A stretch of 64,000 nt of DNA from Pseudomonas sp. URMO17WK12:I2. Lineage in GTDB: Bacteria; Pseudomonadota; Gammaproteobacteria; Pseudomonadales; Pseudomonadaceae. A model generated the notes under the pieces. The model saw only the letters and a program-made list of their open reading frames with translations, was not told the DNA's origin and did not search any database. Made by a program: the position numbers and the translations under genes. Shown piece by piece: positions 38,882-48,259 of this stretch; positions within the stretch are counted from its first letter, which is position 1, and every line of letters begins with the position of its first letter. Location of the stretch: the NCBI RefSeq assembly GCF_003253735.1, contig NZ_QKYW01000002.1, forward strand, positions 458,367 to 522,366, given 5' to 3'.

Positions 38882-39051
38882 ATTTGCCCTGAAACCCGAC
38901 AGGGTGCAACAAAGCAATCACTCTGCCAGTACTTCGGGCGACGCCAATTGCTGCAAACCGCTCGATAGGTGATAAGCCAGGCGGGTGCCGACAGTCTGGT
39001 GGCTTGAGTCTGCTATACAAGAAACCCCAGATCCCACAGAGAGACTGACGG

Positions 39052-39423
39052 ATGATCGATTTCAACAACAAGGGCTTTTTCAAACTCAAGCAGAACGACG
39101 AATACGCCCAGCGCGTCAGCGACCTGCTGCTTGAAAACGAACAGGTCATCGATTCCTACAAATCCATGCGTGACGGCGTGGTGTTCACCAACAAGCGCAT
39201 CATCGCGGTGAACGTGCAGGGCCTTACCGGCAGCAAGAAGGATTTCACCTCCCTGCCCTACAAGAACATCGTCGCCTATTCGATCGAAACGTCCGGCACC
39301 TTCGACCTGGACTCGGAACTGGAAATCTATTTCTCCTCACTCGGCAAGGTGAAATTCGAATTCACCGGCAAGACGGCGATGGTGGAGATTTCCAAGCTGA
39401 TCTCGGCTCATGTCTTTAACTGA
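39052..39423 (+). CDS. PH domain-containing protein
   Basis: A 123-residue protein of the bacterial pleckstrin-homology (bPH) type. It has an N-terminal helix, then EQVIDSYKSMRDGVVFTNKR and IIAVNVQGLTGSKKDFTSLP, followed by YKNIVAYSIETSGTFDLDSE, the normal strand order of bPH_1 domains. It has no signal or membrane segment. bPH proteins form ring oligomers; a specific role is unknown. It is a single gene with a perfect 12-bp terminator stem 37 bp downstream. Confidence 0.82.
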   Translation: MIDFNNKGFFKLKQNDEYAQRVSDLLLENEQVIDSYKSMRDGVVFTNKRIIAVNVQGLTGSKKDFTSLPYKNIVAYSIETSGTFDLDSELEIYFSSLGKVKFEFTGKTAMVEISKLISAHVFN

Positions 39424-39445
39424 CGACGGCGGGCACTGATTAGGT

Positions 39446-39500
39446 CGATGCCAATAAAAAAGGCGCGAATCTATTAACGATTCGCGCCTTCTCATTAGCG
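39446..39500. terminator. Terminator after PH-domain gene, repeat copy 2
   Basis: AAGGCGCGAATC (39460-39471) pairs perfectly with GATTCGCGCCTT (39479-39490), loop TATTAAC, with an A run on the left and TTCTC on the right. Sequence and flanks repeat copy 1 at 37625-37680. Confidence 0.8.
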
Positions 39501-39703
39501 GTATATTTCCGTCATTGCATTAACAACAAAGTTCCCGATTGTTACATAAGGTTCATGCCTTGACCCGCGACGGGCAGCGCTACAGAGCGACCTCTTCTCG
39601 CCAGGCAGTCGCCATGGCCGCCCCCACGCCCAGCGCGGGCCTGGCGATGCCGCAGCATCTGCGCTTGCCTGCGGACACACTAGCAAGCGGCTCCTTTATA
39701 TGT
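39501..39703. other. Non-coding gap before the ars operon
   Basis: Together with the terminator this makes a 319-bp gene-free stretch between the PH-domain gene and arsR. No frame in it has family-like content or a ribosome site. The ars promoter is expected around and downstream of the operator at 39704. Confidence 0.5.
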
Positions 39704-39719
39704 GAATATCCGCATATTC
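39704..39719. promoter_or_regulatory. ArsR operator
   Basis: GAATAT-CCGC-ATATTC is a perfect 6-4-6 inverted repeat within an AT-rich stretch, 24 bp before the arsR start. ArsR-family repressors typically bind such AT-rich imperfect dyads over the ars promoter and leave when arsenite binds. Confidence 0.7.
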
Positions 39720-39742
39720 AACTCTGCACATATAGGGTACTC

Positions 39743-40090
39743 ATGCTGACCCCTCCCGACGCATTCAAATGCCTGGCGGATGAAACCCGCGCTCGCGCCA
39801 CCCTTCTAATCGCCGAACAGGGAGAGCTCTGCGTCTGCGAGCTGATGTGCGCCCTGCAAGCCAATCAATCGAAGATCAGCCGCCATTTGGCGCAGCTACG
39901 AACGGCTGGCCTGCTGCTCGATCGCCGTCAGGGGCAGTGGGTGTACTACCGCCTCAACCCCGGCCTGCCGGAGTGGTTCAAGGACGTGCTTCGCGTTACC
40001 TCCAAAGGCAATACCGCATGGCTGAGCCACAGCACGGCTCGCCTGAGCAAGATGGCCGGGCGCCCCGAGCGCGCCGCCAGTTGTTGCTAA
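39743..40090 (+). CDS. arsR: Arsenical resistance operon repressor ArsR
   Basis: A 115-residue ArsR/SmtB winged-helix repressor. The arsenite-sensing loop is ELCVCELM, the CxC of type 1 (E. coli-like) ArsR, followed by the recognition helix ANQSKISRHLAQLRTAGLLL. The start at 39743 (MLTPPDAFKCLADETRAR) is the normal one; upstream extension would run over the operator. The C-terminus ends in a Cys pair (AASCC). It is the first gene of arsRBCH, 21 bp before arsB. Confidence 0.94.
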   Translation: MLTPPDAFKCLADETRARATLLIAEQGELCVCELMCALQANQSKISRHLAQLRTAGLLLDRRQGQWVYYRLNPGLPEWFKDVLRVTSKGNTAWLSHSTARLSKMAGRPERAASCC

Positions 40091-40111
40091 CCCTCCCCAG
40101 GAGCCGTTGAG

Positions 40112-41395
40112 ATGGTCATCGCCGCCGCTGTATTCGTCTTCACCCTCGTCCTGGTCATCTGGCAGCCCCGAGGCCTGGGGGTAGGCTGGAGCGCGACCAT
40201 CGGCGCCGCACTGGCGCTGATGGTCGGTGCGGTATCGTTTCAGGACATCCCCACAGTCTGGGCCGTGGTGTGGAACGCCACCGCAACCTTCATCGCGATC
40301 ATCATCATCAGTCTGTTGCTGGATGAGGCCGGTTTCTTCGAATGGGCGGCCCTGCACGTAGCCCGTTGGGCGAATGGCAACGGACGGCGACTCTTCGCCT
40401 TCACCGTGCTGCTGGGAGCAGCCGTTTCGGCGCTGTTCGCCAATGACGGTGCTGCGCTGATCCTCACCCCCATCGTCATCTCGCTTCTGGTGGCACTGCG
40501 CTTCTCGGCCGGCGCCACACTGGCATTCGTCATGGCGGCGGGCTTCATTGCAGATACCGCGAGCCTGCCGCTGGTGGTCTCCAACCTGGTCAATATCGTC
40601 TCTGCCGACTTCTTCAAGCTGGGCTTCGCCGAATATGCCTCGGTAATGGTGCCGGTGACCGTGGCCAGCGTGGCCTCGACGCTGCTGGTGCTGTTGCTCT
40701 ACTTCCGCCGTGAAGTACCAGCCACTTACTTGCTGGCCGATCTGAAAGCTCCTCGATCCGCCGTGCGAGACCGCACCACCTTCGTCTGCGGCTGGTGGGT
40801 GCTCGGGCTGCTACTGGTCGGCCTGTTCGTATTGGAGCCCATGGGCGTGCCGATCAGCGCGGTCGCTGCGGTGTGCGCGGCGATCCTCTTCGCGGTCGCA
40901 GCCAAGGGGCATGTGATCTCGACTCGCCGGGTGCTGCGTGAGGCGCCGTGGCAAATCGTGGTCTTCTCGCTGGGCATGTATCTGGTTGTCTACGGGTTGA
41001 ACAATGCGGGCCTCACCAGCCACCTCACCGCCTTGCTCAACCGCCTTGGCGAGCACGGGATCTGGGCCGCGGCGCTGGGTACCGGGCTGCTGTCGGCCCT
41101 GCTGTCGTCGGTCATGAACAACCTGCCCAGCGTACTGATCGGCGCGCTGTCCATCGACGCGAGCACCAGCACCGGCCTGGTACGCGACGCAATGATTTAC
41201 GCCAACGTGATTGGCTGTGACCTGGGACCGAAAATCACCCCGATTGGCAGCCTGGCCACTCTGCTCTGGCTTCACGTATTGCAGCGCAAGGGCATGCTCA
41301 TCACCTGGGGTTACTACTTCAAGGTCGGCGCACTCCTGACCTTTCCGGTTCTGTTCATCACCCTTTCGGCACTGGCCCTGCGCCTGAGCCTTTGA
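40112..41395 (+). CDS. arsB: Arsenite efflux pump ArsB
   Basis: A 427-residue polytopic membrane protein with about 11-12 helices, matching the length of ArsB. Conserved segments are [58 protein letters not shown] and [17 protein letters not shown], with [18 protein letters not shown] near the end. It exports arsenite or antimonite using the membrane potential, or as a channel for an ArsA ATPase, which is not encoded here. Confidence 0.96.
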   Translation: MVIAAAVFVFTLVLVIWQPRGLGVGWSATIGAALALMVGAVSFQDIPTVWAVVWNATATFIAIIIISLLLDEAGFFEWAALHVARWANGNGRRLFAFTVLLGAAVSALFANDGAALILTPIVISLLVALRFSAGATLAFVMAAGFIADTASLPLVVSNLVNIVSADFFKLGFAEYASVMVPVTVASVASTLLVLLLYFRREVPATYLLADLKAPRSAVRDRTTFVCGWWVLGLLLVGLFVLEPMGVPISAVAAVCAAILFAVAAKGHVISTRRVLREAPWQIVVFSLGMYLVVYGLNNAGLTSHLTALLNRLGEHGIWAAALGTGLLSALLSSVMNNLPSVLIGALSIDASTSTGLVRDAMIYANVIGCDLGPKITPIGSLATLLWLHVLQRKGMLITWGYYFKVGALLTFPVLFITLSALALRLSL

Positions 41396-41421
41396 ACCCG
41401 CCATTGGCGGCAGGAGTCAAC

Positions 41422-41892
41422 ATGCGAGTTCTGTTCATGTGCACGGCCAACAGCTGCCGAAGCATCCTTTGCGAAGCGCTGTTCAACCATATCGCGCCTC
41501 GGGGGTTCGAGGCCGTAAGCGCCGGTAGTTTCCCCAGGGGGCAGGTGCTGCCACGCAGCCTGCAAACGCTGGAAGAGGCAGGCATCTCTACCACCGGCCT
41601 GAGCAGCAAGGGCAACGAGGCCTTCGAGGCGAATCCGCCCGATATCGTCATCACCGTCTGCGACAAGGCAGCTGGGGAAGCATGCCCGGTGTACTTCGGC
41701 CCGGCGCTCAAAGCGCATTGGGGGCTGGAAGATCCTTCCGAAGTACAGGGCGCCGAAGGCGAGATTTGCGCAGCCTTCAGCACGACGCTTGCGCAGATCG
41801 AACGCCGTTGCCGCGCCTTCCTGGCGCTACCTTTCGGCGACCTGAGCGGTGACCAGCTCAAGCGCGAGCTGGATCGCATTGGCCAACTCTGA
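41422..41892 (+). CDS. arsC: Arsenate reductase (thioredoxin/LMW-PTPase type)
   Basis: A 156-residue enzyme. The start at 41422 (CAGGAG about 6 bases upstream) gives [20 protein letters not shown], with the CX5R phosphatase loop, and [20 protein letters not shown] carries the redox cysteines. It reduces arsenate to arsenite, which ArsB then expels. It belongs to the LMW-phosphatase-derived family and not the glutaredoxin-dependent family. It lies between arsB (26 bp) and arsH (11 bp). Confidence 0.93.
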   Translation: MRVLFMCTANSCRSILCEALFNHIAPRGFEAVSAGSFPRGQVLPRSLQTLEEAGISTTGLSSKGNEAFEANPPDIVITVCDKAAGEACPVYFGPALKAHWGLEDPSEVQGAEGEICAAFSTTLAQIERRCRAFLALPFGDLSGDQLKRELDRIGQL

Positions 41893-41903
41893 GGGACGCA
41901 TCG

Positions 41904-42605
41904 ATGAGCGCTGAACTGCCCAACCTCGAACACGGCCTGATCGGCCAGTTTTCCCACCGCATCGAACCCAGCCAGCACAAACCACGGATCCTGCTGCTCC
42001 ACGGCTCCACCCGTGAGCGCAGCTTCAGCCGCCTGCTGATCGAGGAAGCTGCACGGCTGCTTCAACACTTCGGCGCCGAGACCCGGATCTTCGATCCATC
42101 GGGCCTGCCGCTGCCCGATGACGCGCCCGTGGAGCACCCCAAGGTGCAGGAGCTGCGTGATCTTGTGCTGTGGTCGGAGGGCCAGGTCTGGTGCTCACCG
42201 GAGCGACACGGCGCCATGTCCGCCGTATTCAAGGCCCAGATCGACTGGATTCCTCTCGCACTCGGTGCGGTCAGGCCCAGCCAGGGCAAGACGCTGGCCG
42301 TTATGCAGGTATGCGGAGGTTCGCAGTCGTTCAACGTGGTCAATCAACTGCGCGTTCTGGGCCGGTGGATGCGCATGTTCACCATCCCCAATCAGTCCTC
42401 GGTGCCCAAGGCCTACCTGGAATTCGACGCCGACGATCGCATGAAGCCGTCCGCCTACTACGACCGCGTGGTCGACGTGATGGAAGAGCTGATGAGGTTC
42501 ACCCTGCTGCTGCGCGATCAGCAGGACTTTCTCGTGGATCGCTATTCCGAGCGCAAGGAAACGGCTGAACAGCTTTCTGCCCGCATCAATCAGCGCTCGA
42601 TCTGA
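41904..42605 (+). CDS. arsH: Arsenical resistance protein ArsH
   Basis: A 233-residue NADPH-dependent FMN reductase. It has [20 protein letters not shown] for FMN binding, [20 protein letters not shown] as the flavin-site motif, and [20 protein letters not shown] as an ArsH-specific block. ArsH oxidises trivalent organoarsenicals such as methylarsenite to less toxic pentavalent forms. It is the last gene of the operon; no clear terminator follows. Confidence 0.95.
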   Translation: MSAELPNLEHGLIGQFSHRIEPSQHKPRILLLHGSTRERSFSRLLIEEAARLLQHFGAETRIFDPSGLPLPDDAPVEHPKVQELRDLVLWSEGQVWCSPERHGAMSAVFKAQIDWIPLALGAVRPSQGKTLAVMQVCGGSQSFNVVNQLRVLGRWMRMFTIPNQSSVPKAYLEFDADDRMKPSAYYDRVVDVMEELMRFTLLLRDQQDFLVDRYSERKETAEQLSARINQRSI

Positions 42606-42906
42606 GGCGCCGAACGTTGCTCGACCGAGGGTGACATTTTTCGCCGCCTGCGCCAAAGCGCCAATGGTCGCAGAACGGCAACCCGTCCGCCGTTAAGTGT
42701 CGATGCTTTTCGACAGCACCTGCCAGAGCGACAAGCCTTGCGACAGGTTGACGGAACGAAAGCAAAGTGCCACTAGTCGTAAGGATTGTAGAAAGCTGTG
42801 AATCGGCCGACACGATCCCATGAGAGCAGCGTTTAGCCCTGCTCGGCTCAGGCTGGAAAGGATAATCCGTCCGATTACTTCTGGTCTTACTTTCGAGCGT
42901 CGCCTG
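42606..42906. other. Intergenic region before the GGDEF-EAL gene
   Basis: 301 bp without a gene. TGTCGA (42698-42703) and TCGACA (42710-42715) form a 6-6-6 dyad. TTGACG at about 42749 could be a -35, but no convincing -10 was found. An in-frame upstream ATG at 42820 would lengthen the next protein by 29 residues. Confidence 0.5.
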
Positions 42907-44853
42907 ATGAAAAACACACTGCTCGCCGTGCGAGCGTTGATGTCCGTGCCCAAGGACAACCCTGGCCTGGTAAGGGCGCAATACATCGCGCTGTCTCGCC
43001 AATTGCCCATGATGTATTTCATCCTGCTGGTCAACACCCTGATGCTGGCGGGCACCCACTTTGCGGTCGCACCGCGCTGGCTGGTGGTGTATTGCCCGGC
43101 GATCATGACCTTGTTCGGCGTGATTCGGGCGGTGGAATGGGTACGCACGCGCGGCCAGACGCGCAGCACGGCGCAGATGCTGAAGGAGCTGAAGCGCACC
43201 AATATGCTCGCGCCGTTCGTAGCCGTGGCGTTCACCGCCTGGTCGCTGGCGCTGTTCCCCCATGGCGACGGCTATGCCCAGGCACATGTGGCTTTTTATA
43301 TGGCGATCACCGTCATCGGCTGCATCTTCTGCATGATGCACCTGCTGCCAGCAGCCCTGGCCACAACGGCAGTGGTCAACACGGCGTTCGTGGTGTTCTT
43401 CGCGTCCACCAATATCATTACCTTCGTTGCCACAGCGATTGACGTTCTGCTGGTCTCCATCGCCATGCTGGTCATTCTCAAGGCGCAGTACGCTGACTTC
43501 ACCCGGCTGGTGAACATGCAGGCGCAAACAGCAAAACTCAGCGAAGAAAACCTGCACCTGGCCAACCAGGACAGCCTGACCGGGCTGGCCAACCGGCGGC
43601 AGTTCTTTTCCCGCCTCGATACGCAGCTGTCACGCGCCCACGAGCAGGAGGTTCGCCTGGCCGTGGGGCTGATCGACCTGGATGGCTTCAAGCCGGTCAA
43701 CGATCTGTATGGCCATAGCGTTGGCGACAGGCTGCTCTATCAGGTTGGCCAGCGCCTGACGGGGCTGCTCGACGAAGGTGTGCACCTGGCCCGACTGGGC
43801 GGCGACGAGTTCGCACTGATCATCGCTCAGGCCATGAGCGACGAGCAATTGAGGGCGTTTGGCGAGAAAATCTGCGCCAGCCTGCGCGAGCCGTTCCTGC
43901 TGGTGGACATCCCTATTCAGATCAGTGGGTCACTGGGCATCGCCACCTTCCCGGACCAGGCATCCAGCGCCACCCAGGTGTACGAATACGCCGACTATGC
44001 GCTGTACCAGAGCAAGCGCCATCGCCCCGGCACGGTCTGCCTGTTCAGCGCAGCCCATCGCCAGCAGCTCAATCGCGAAGGACTGACCGAACAGGCCCTG
44101 CGCAGGGCCGATCTGGCTAGTGAGTTTCACGTGGTGTTCCAGCCCATCATGGATATTCGCAGTGGGCAAACCGTCGCGTTCGAGGCGCTGGCACGCTGGC
44201 AAAGCCCGGAGCTGGGTAACGTGCCGCCCAGTGAGTTCATTCCCATCGCCGAGCGCATTGGCATGGTCAATCGCCTCACGCTGCCATTGCTGAGCAAGGC
44301 GCTGGACACGGCTGCGGGCTGGCCTGCGGGTATGCGTCTGTCATTCAACCTGTCCGCCCACGACTGTGGCTCGGAGGACGCCGCCCAGCAGCTAGTGGAG
44401 CTGATCAAGAGCAGCCGCTTCGACCCGGCCTGTCTCGATCTGGAAATCACCGAAACCGCAGCCATCCAGGACCTGCCGCAAACCCAGCGAGCGATCAGCC
44501 GGTTTCGCGAGCTGGGCTGCGGCATTTCCCTCGACGACTTCGGCACCGGCTATTCCAGCCTCAGCCAGATACACGCGCTGTCGCTGACCAAACTGAAGGT
44601 GGATCGCACCTTCGTCACCAACATCCACCTCGACCCGGCCAGCTTCAAGATCGTCAAGTCGCTGATTGCCCTGTGCCAGGACATGCAGCTGGCATGCATC
44701 GTCGAAGGCGTGGAGACCGCCGCAGAACTGGACGCGCTGAAAAGCCTCGGCTGCACCTGGGCCCAGGGCTACCTGTTTTCCCAGCCCATGCCTGCCTGCG
44801 ATATCAGCACCTGGCTTGAAGGCGAGCACCTGGCCAGGGTGCAGGCGATTTAA
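42907..44853 (+). CDS. Membrane GGDEF-EAL domain protein (c-di-GMP turnover)
   Basis: A 648-residue protein. About six membrane helices fill residues 30-190, then a coiled linker, a GGDEF domain with intact LARLGGDEFALI and substrate-loop QDSLTGLANRRQF, and an EAL domain with VAFEALARWQ, LEITETA and LDDFGTGYSSL. Both catalytic motifs look complete, so synthesis, hydrolysis or both are possible. No RxxD inhibitory site is seen before GGDEF. The sensor is a MASE-like membrane domain of unknown ligand. The start 42907 (MKNTLLAVRALM) is favoured over 42820 by protein-like content only. Confidence 0.9.
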   Translation: MKNTLLAVRALMSVPKDNPGLVRAQYIALSRQLPMMYFILLVNTLMLAGTHFAVAPRWLVVYCPAIMTLFGVIRAVEWVRTRGQTRSTAQMLKELKRTNMLAPFVAVAFTAWSLALFPHGDGYAQAHVAFYMAITVIGCIFCMMHLLPAALATTAVVNTAFVVFFASTNIITFVATAIDVLLVSIAMLVILKAQYADFTRLVNMQAQTAKLSEENLHLANQDSLTGLANRRQFFSRLDTQLSRAHEQEVRLAVGLIDLDGFKPVNDLYGHSVGDRLLYQVGQRLTGLLDEGVHLARLGGDEFALIIAQAMSDEQLRAFGEKICASLREPFLLVDIPIQISGSLGIATFPDQASSATQVYEYADYALYQSKRHRPGTVCLFSAAHRQQLNREGLTEQALRRADLASEFHVVFQPIMDIRSGQTVAFEALARWQSPELGNVPPSEFIPIAERIGMVNRLTLPLLSKALDTAAGWPAGMRLSFNLSAHDCGSEDAAQQLVELIKSSRFDPACLDLEITETAAIQDLPQTQRAISRFRELGCGISLDDFGTGYSSLSQIHALSLTKLKVDRTFVTNIHLDPASFKIVKSLIALCQDMQLACIVEGVETAAELDALKSLGCTWAQGYLFSQPMPACDISTWLEGEHLARVQAI

Positions 44854-44888
44854 GCCGCCGGCCGATAAAGGCAAGCGGCGTACTGAGC

Positions 44889-45776
44889 TTACGCCCCGTG
44901 AGCCATCTGGATAAATCGAGATAATGGCGAGTCCTGTGGCGCACATCGATACACCAGGGTGAGCGGAGCCGTGAAGCTGGATTGCGTGTCGAGCTGCCGA
45001 TATTTCACACTTTCTCGATGTAGCGATCTCAAGGTCTCAGGCACGATAGCGATCCCCTTGCCCGCGGCAACCAGCGTGACTGCAGAGAGTAATCGCGGTA
45101 CATCGGCTGTGACGCGCGGCGTGAACCCTGCCTCTAGAAAGGCGGCAAAAAGCACATCCTGGATGCCTGGGCCATCAGCCCGCCGATAGAGAATAAGGCC
45201 TTCGCTTCTCAACGCTGACAAGGCAATGGGGCCGGTTTCCCGCGCCAGGGGATGTCCGATCGGCAAGGCGACGACCATGGGTTCCTGACAAAGTACAACC
45301 GACGTCAGCATGGGATATCGCTGAGTTGTGGACCGTACGAACACGGCATCCAGGGATTCCTCCACCACGGCGTCAAGCAGATCCCGCGTGGTATTTTCGT
45401 GAGAATCAAGCGCGATCATCGGGTATCTGGCGTGAAATGCCCGTATCAATTGAGGCACCTTCGGGTGCAAGGAAGCAGAACTGGTATAGCCAACGGCGAT
45501 CCGCCCAAACTCGCCGCGAGCCGCCTGTTGTGCCCGCATAACCGCACGATCTACATTGGCCAGCAGCTCTCGAGCTTCCTGCAAGAACACACGACCAGCC
45601 GCATTGAGACGAATGCTGCGAGGGGTGCGATCAAACAGTCGCACCTCCATTTCGCGCTCCAGATCCCGAATTTGAGAGCTGAGTGGTGGTTGTTGAATGT
45701 TTAAGCGTTGCGCCGCACGAGTCATATGTTCCTCTTCGGCGACCACAACGAAGTAGCGCAAATGACGAAGCTCCAT
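44889..45776 (-). CDS. LysR family transcriptional regulator
   Basis: A 295-residue LysR protein beginning MELRHLRYFVVVAEEEHMTR, with helix-turn-helix AAQRLNIQQPPLSSQIRDLE; this start is typical of the BenM/CatM/CbnR-like group. The effector domain has VGYTSSASLHPKVPQLIRAF and GKGIAIVPETL. It is divergent from a methyltransferase gene, with a strong dyad between, so that gene is the obvious target. Codon use is somewhat more AT-tolerant than in neighbouring genes. Confidence 0.88.
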   Translation of the reverse strand: MELRHLRYFVVVAEEEHMTRAAQRLNIQQPPLSSQIRDLEREMEVRLFDRTPRSIRLNAAGRVFLQEARELLANVDRAVMRAQQAARGEFGRIAVGYTSSASLHPKVPQLIRAFHARYPMIALDSHENTTRDLLDAVVEESLDAVFVRSTTQRYPMLTSVVLCQEPMVVALPIGHPLARETGPIALSALRSEGLILYRRADGPGIQDVLFAAFLEAGFTPRVTADVPRLLSAVTLVAAGKGIAIVPETLRSLHRESVKYRQLDTQSSFTAPLTLVYRCAPQDSPLSRFIQMAHGA

Positions 45777-45792
45777 GGCAACACTACCTTTT

Positions 45793-45820
45793 ATATATGC
45801 TTTTGATACTTTGCATATAT
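45793..45820. promoter_or_regulatory. Candidate LysR operator upstream of the methyltransferase
   Basis: ATATATGC (45793-45800) and GCATATAT (45813-45820) form a perfect 8-bp inverted repeat with a 12-base spacer, in the 105-bp gap between the divergent genes. Arm length and spacing fit a LysR recognition site. Confidence 0.6.
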
Positions 45821-45881
45821 TTTACATTGCACATAAGCATCCATACCATCTGGCGGTCGCATTCATCTGCAGGGCCAGGTT

Positions 45882-46658
45882 ATGAGCATCGACTTCCACT
45901 CCAGTGAAAACAGGTATACATACGCCGCCCGAAACGCCGACAGCGGATGGTCTACAGCTATCAACTCGGTGCTCGATCCAGCGGATAAACGCGTCGCGGA
46001 TATCGGATGTGGCGGTGGGATCTACTCGGTCGCCTGGGCCGAGCTGGGTGCCAAAGAGGTGACTGGCGTCGACTTTTCCACCGCGATGGTCTCCGCGGCC
46101 CGAGAAAAATCGGCAACCCGGGCGGGAATTTCCTTCCAGTTAGGTACTGCTGAGAAAACAGGCTTGGCGAGCGAGAGCATGGATATTGTTTTCGAGCGGG
46201 CACTTATTCATCACATCAAAGAGTACGACGCTTGTTTTGCCGAAGCTTTTCGTGTGCTTGCTCCAGGCGGGAAACTGCTGATTCAAGACCGCACGCCTGA
46301 CGACGTACAGGTTGCTGGATCAACTGTGCACATTCGCGGGTATTTTTTCGAATGTTTCCCTCGACTACAGGAAATTGAATCAAACCGAAGGCCAACTGAT
46401 GAGCGAGTTTCAAGTGCCTTGTTGAAGGCAGGTTTTGGAAACCTACAGGCTATCAAGCTCTGGGAAATCCGAAAGACCCATGAAAACGTCGAAGACTTGA
46501 AGGCAGATCTCCGCAATCGTACGGGCCGATCAATCTTGCATGAGCTCAATGATGAAGAATTGGCCAACTTGATCTCGTTCATTAGTGGCCGTGTCGATAC
46601 TGATCAGCCGATCAAGGAAATGGACAGGTGGACGTTGTGGTGTGCTGAGAAACCTTGA
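45882..46658 (+). CDS. SAM-dependent class I methyltransferase
   Basis: A 258-residue protein. Motif I is KRVADIGCGGGIYSVAWAEL, then VTGVDFSTAMVSAAREK and a post-motif FRVLAPGGKLLIQDRTPDD, the UbiE/COQ5-like Rossmann methyltransferase pattern. The substrate is unknown. Base composition is lower in GC than surrounding genes, especially in the last 300 bp, and decayed transposase and comM fragments lie just downstream. Together these suggest recent acquisition with the divergent LysR regulator. Confidence 0.85.
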   Translation: MSIDFHSSENRYTYAARNADSGWSTAINSVLDPADKRVADIGCGGGIYSVAWAELGAKEVTGVDFSTAMVSAAREKSATRAGISFQLGTAEKTGLASESMDIVFERALIHHIKEYDACFAEAFRVLAPGGKLLIQDRTPDDVQVAGSTVHIRGYFFECFPRLQEIESNRRPTDERVSSALLKAGFGNLQAIKLWEIRKTHENVEDLKADLRNRTGRSILHELNDEELANLISFISGRVDTDQPIKEMDRWTLWCAEKP

Positions 46659-46784
46659 GGCAAGGTTCTGCTTGATGACTGGAGTTCTGCGGGAGAGTGG
46701 GTGGAGCGCTTTCTCACTACCTGGTTTTTGTACGAAAAGTCGGTGTGGGTAGAACTCTCGCCATGATTGGCTGGCGGCCCTAGG

Positions 46785-46880
46785 GGAACGCGCTACGAAC
46801 TCACCGACGTATCGTGGGAATTGATCGGAGATTTGGTTTCTCCAGAGCGGGAAAATGGGTCGCCCCGCGCAACGCTGATC
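46785..46880 (+). pseudogene. IS5-family transposase N-terminal remnant
   Basis: Read in the frame that starts CGC at 46791, the DNA encodes RYELTDVSWELIGDLVSPER followed by ENGSPRA. This closely resembles the first 30 residues of IS5-group transposases (DLVSPE-x-x-x-GRPR). The frame loses resemblance after about 46875. There is no ATG, terminal repeat or downstream DDE domain. It is a fragment, not an active element. Confidence 0.65.
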
Positions 46881-46887
46881 TTATTGG

Positions 46888-46995
46888 ATCGGACTGCTCA
46901 AGGTCGCGCGCTCGCTGGCGGACCTTGAACAAGCCGACGGGATCAGACGCGAACGCTTGGCCGAGGGGCTGCACGATCGGCCGAGGGTGCGCCAG
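46888..46995 (+). pseudogene. comM (Mg-chelatase-like) C-terminal remnant
   Basis: In the frame with CTG at 46894 the sequence reads LLKVARSLADLEQADGI then RRERLAEGLHDRP. This matches the last helices of ComM/YifB (LKVARTLADL, then HLAEALQYR). Nothing of the AAA+ domain precedes it. The fragment abuts the transposase remnant, so it probably marks a recombination scar; ComM is a natural-transformation helicase gene often used as an island insertion site. Confidence 0.6.
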
Positions 46996-47001
46996 CCGTT
47001 G

Positions 47002-48216
47002 TCAGCCCTTGGTCAGATCAACCAACGGCGTCTGCCGTACCTCAGTCTCCCGCCCATCCTGAATTTCGCTCACCCGCTTCAAGGCCTTATCCACCGCCGC
47101 CTTATTCGCCAGCAAGCTGTAGCTGATGCGGAACTGCTTGTGTTCCTTGGGCCCAATTGTCGGTACCAGGTTCAGGGGTCGCTGATAACGGCGGTTGTAG
47201 GAAAAACTTGTCCCCGGCTCCAGCCCCGTGACATAGCCCTGGCCCTGGGTATCGGTGTTTTTCCACAGGGAAAACACCGGCAGTGTCTGGGTATTGAAGC
47301 CGACCGAAACGCCCAGGCTGCCGGCCTTGTTATGCAACACGGTCAAGGTATCACCCTTGGCATCGGCATAGGGCACCACGTTGTAAACGGTTTCGTCGTA
47401 ATCCTTGGTCGGTGCGCGGTAGGTTTGCCAGTCGGGCAGATCGTCCTTGGCCTTGTCGTTGAACGGCGACACCTGTTTCACCGGCGCGGCGAAACGAGCG
47501 CCCTGCTCCAGGAACGGGGTGCTGAAGTTGCTGTGATACAGCGCCTGGTATTCCTTCGGATAGTCGCCGTTGTTGGTCAGGGTGTCGTTGAGGGCGAACA
47601 CCACGCTGCCGGGCTCGGTGACCAGTTCGGTCGCGACCGAGAAGTCGACCTTCTTGAATGCCTGCTCTTTCAGTTCGCCGCGCAGGGTGATGGCGTAGGG
47701 CGGCTTTTCATCGATATGCAGGGTGACCTTGTTCGCCGGGATGTTGGCGGCCCGGCCGTGCAGGGTCAGCAGTTCACCGTTGTCCATGCCGGGGTGGCCG
47801 ACCCATTCGTAGCCGCAGCGGGTGACCAGCTCATTGAACCCTTCCAGCCAGCCCAGACCACCGCGGCCATTGAGTTCGATGAAGGCCGGATTGACCACTT
47901 CCTTGACCGGAGAATCCCAGCCCATGCGCACATCGCCGACCGAGGCCTGCAAGACGTTCATTCCACGAGTCGGTACTACGGAAAGTTTCATCGTGCCGTT
48001 ATCGATGTCGACGATGCTGACGCCCTCCTGCCGACCGCCGTGCAAGGTGCGCAGGGTAACGCTGAAGGGTTTGTCGGTTTTTATTCCGAGTTGCTGGCTG
48101 GTGATCTGCCAGTTCTGGGCGGCTTTGTCGGTGTCGAGCAGAACGTAATCCCAGGCCATGGCATGGGAGGCAGCGGACAGTGCGCTGAGGGCAACGAAGA
48201 GTTTGAGCGGGGTCAT
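47002..48216 (-). CDS. DUF4432 family periplasmic aldose-epimerase-like protein
   Basis: A 404-residue protein with a signal peptide (MTPLKLFVALSALSAASHAMA). The mature chain has a galactose-mutarotase-like beta-sandwich pattern: KLSVVPTRGMNVLQASVGD, GWLEGFNELVTRCGYEWVGH, GRAANIPANKVTLHI and NPAFIELNGRGG. DUF4432 proteins are related to aldose 1-epimerases; the substrate is unproven. A perfect LacI-type palindrome lies 44 bp upstream of the start, supporting sugar control. Its 3' end adjoins the comM remnant. Confidence 0.78.
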   Translation of the reverse strand: MTPLKLFVALSALSAASHAMAWDYVLLDTDKAAQNWQITSQQLGIKTDKPFSVTLRTLHGGRQEGVSIVDIDNGTMKLSVVPTRGMNVLQASVGDVRMGWDSPVKEVVNPAFIELNGRGGLGWLEGFNELVTRCGYEWVGHPGMDNGELLTLHGRAANIPANKVTLHIDEKPPYAITLRGELKEQAFKKVDFSVATELVTEPGSVVFALNDTLTNNGDYPKEYQALYHSNFSTPFLEQGARFAAPVKQVSPFNDKAKDDLPDWQTYRAPTKDYDETVYNVVPYADAKGDTLTVLHNKAGSLGVSVGFNTQTLPVFSLWKNTDTQGQGYVTGLEPGTSFSYNRRYQRPLNLVPTIGPKEHKQFRISYSLLANKAAVDKALKRVSEIQDGRETEVRQTPLVDLTKG

Positions 48217-48259
48217 GGGAGCAGCCTTTCTTGAAGTTGTGTCATTTTTATAAACTTGA

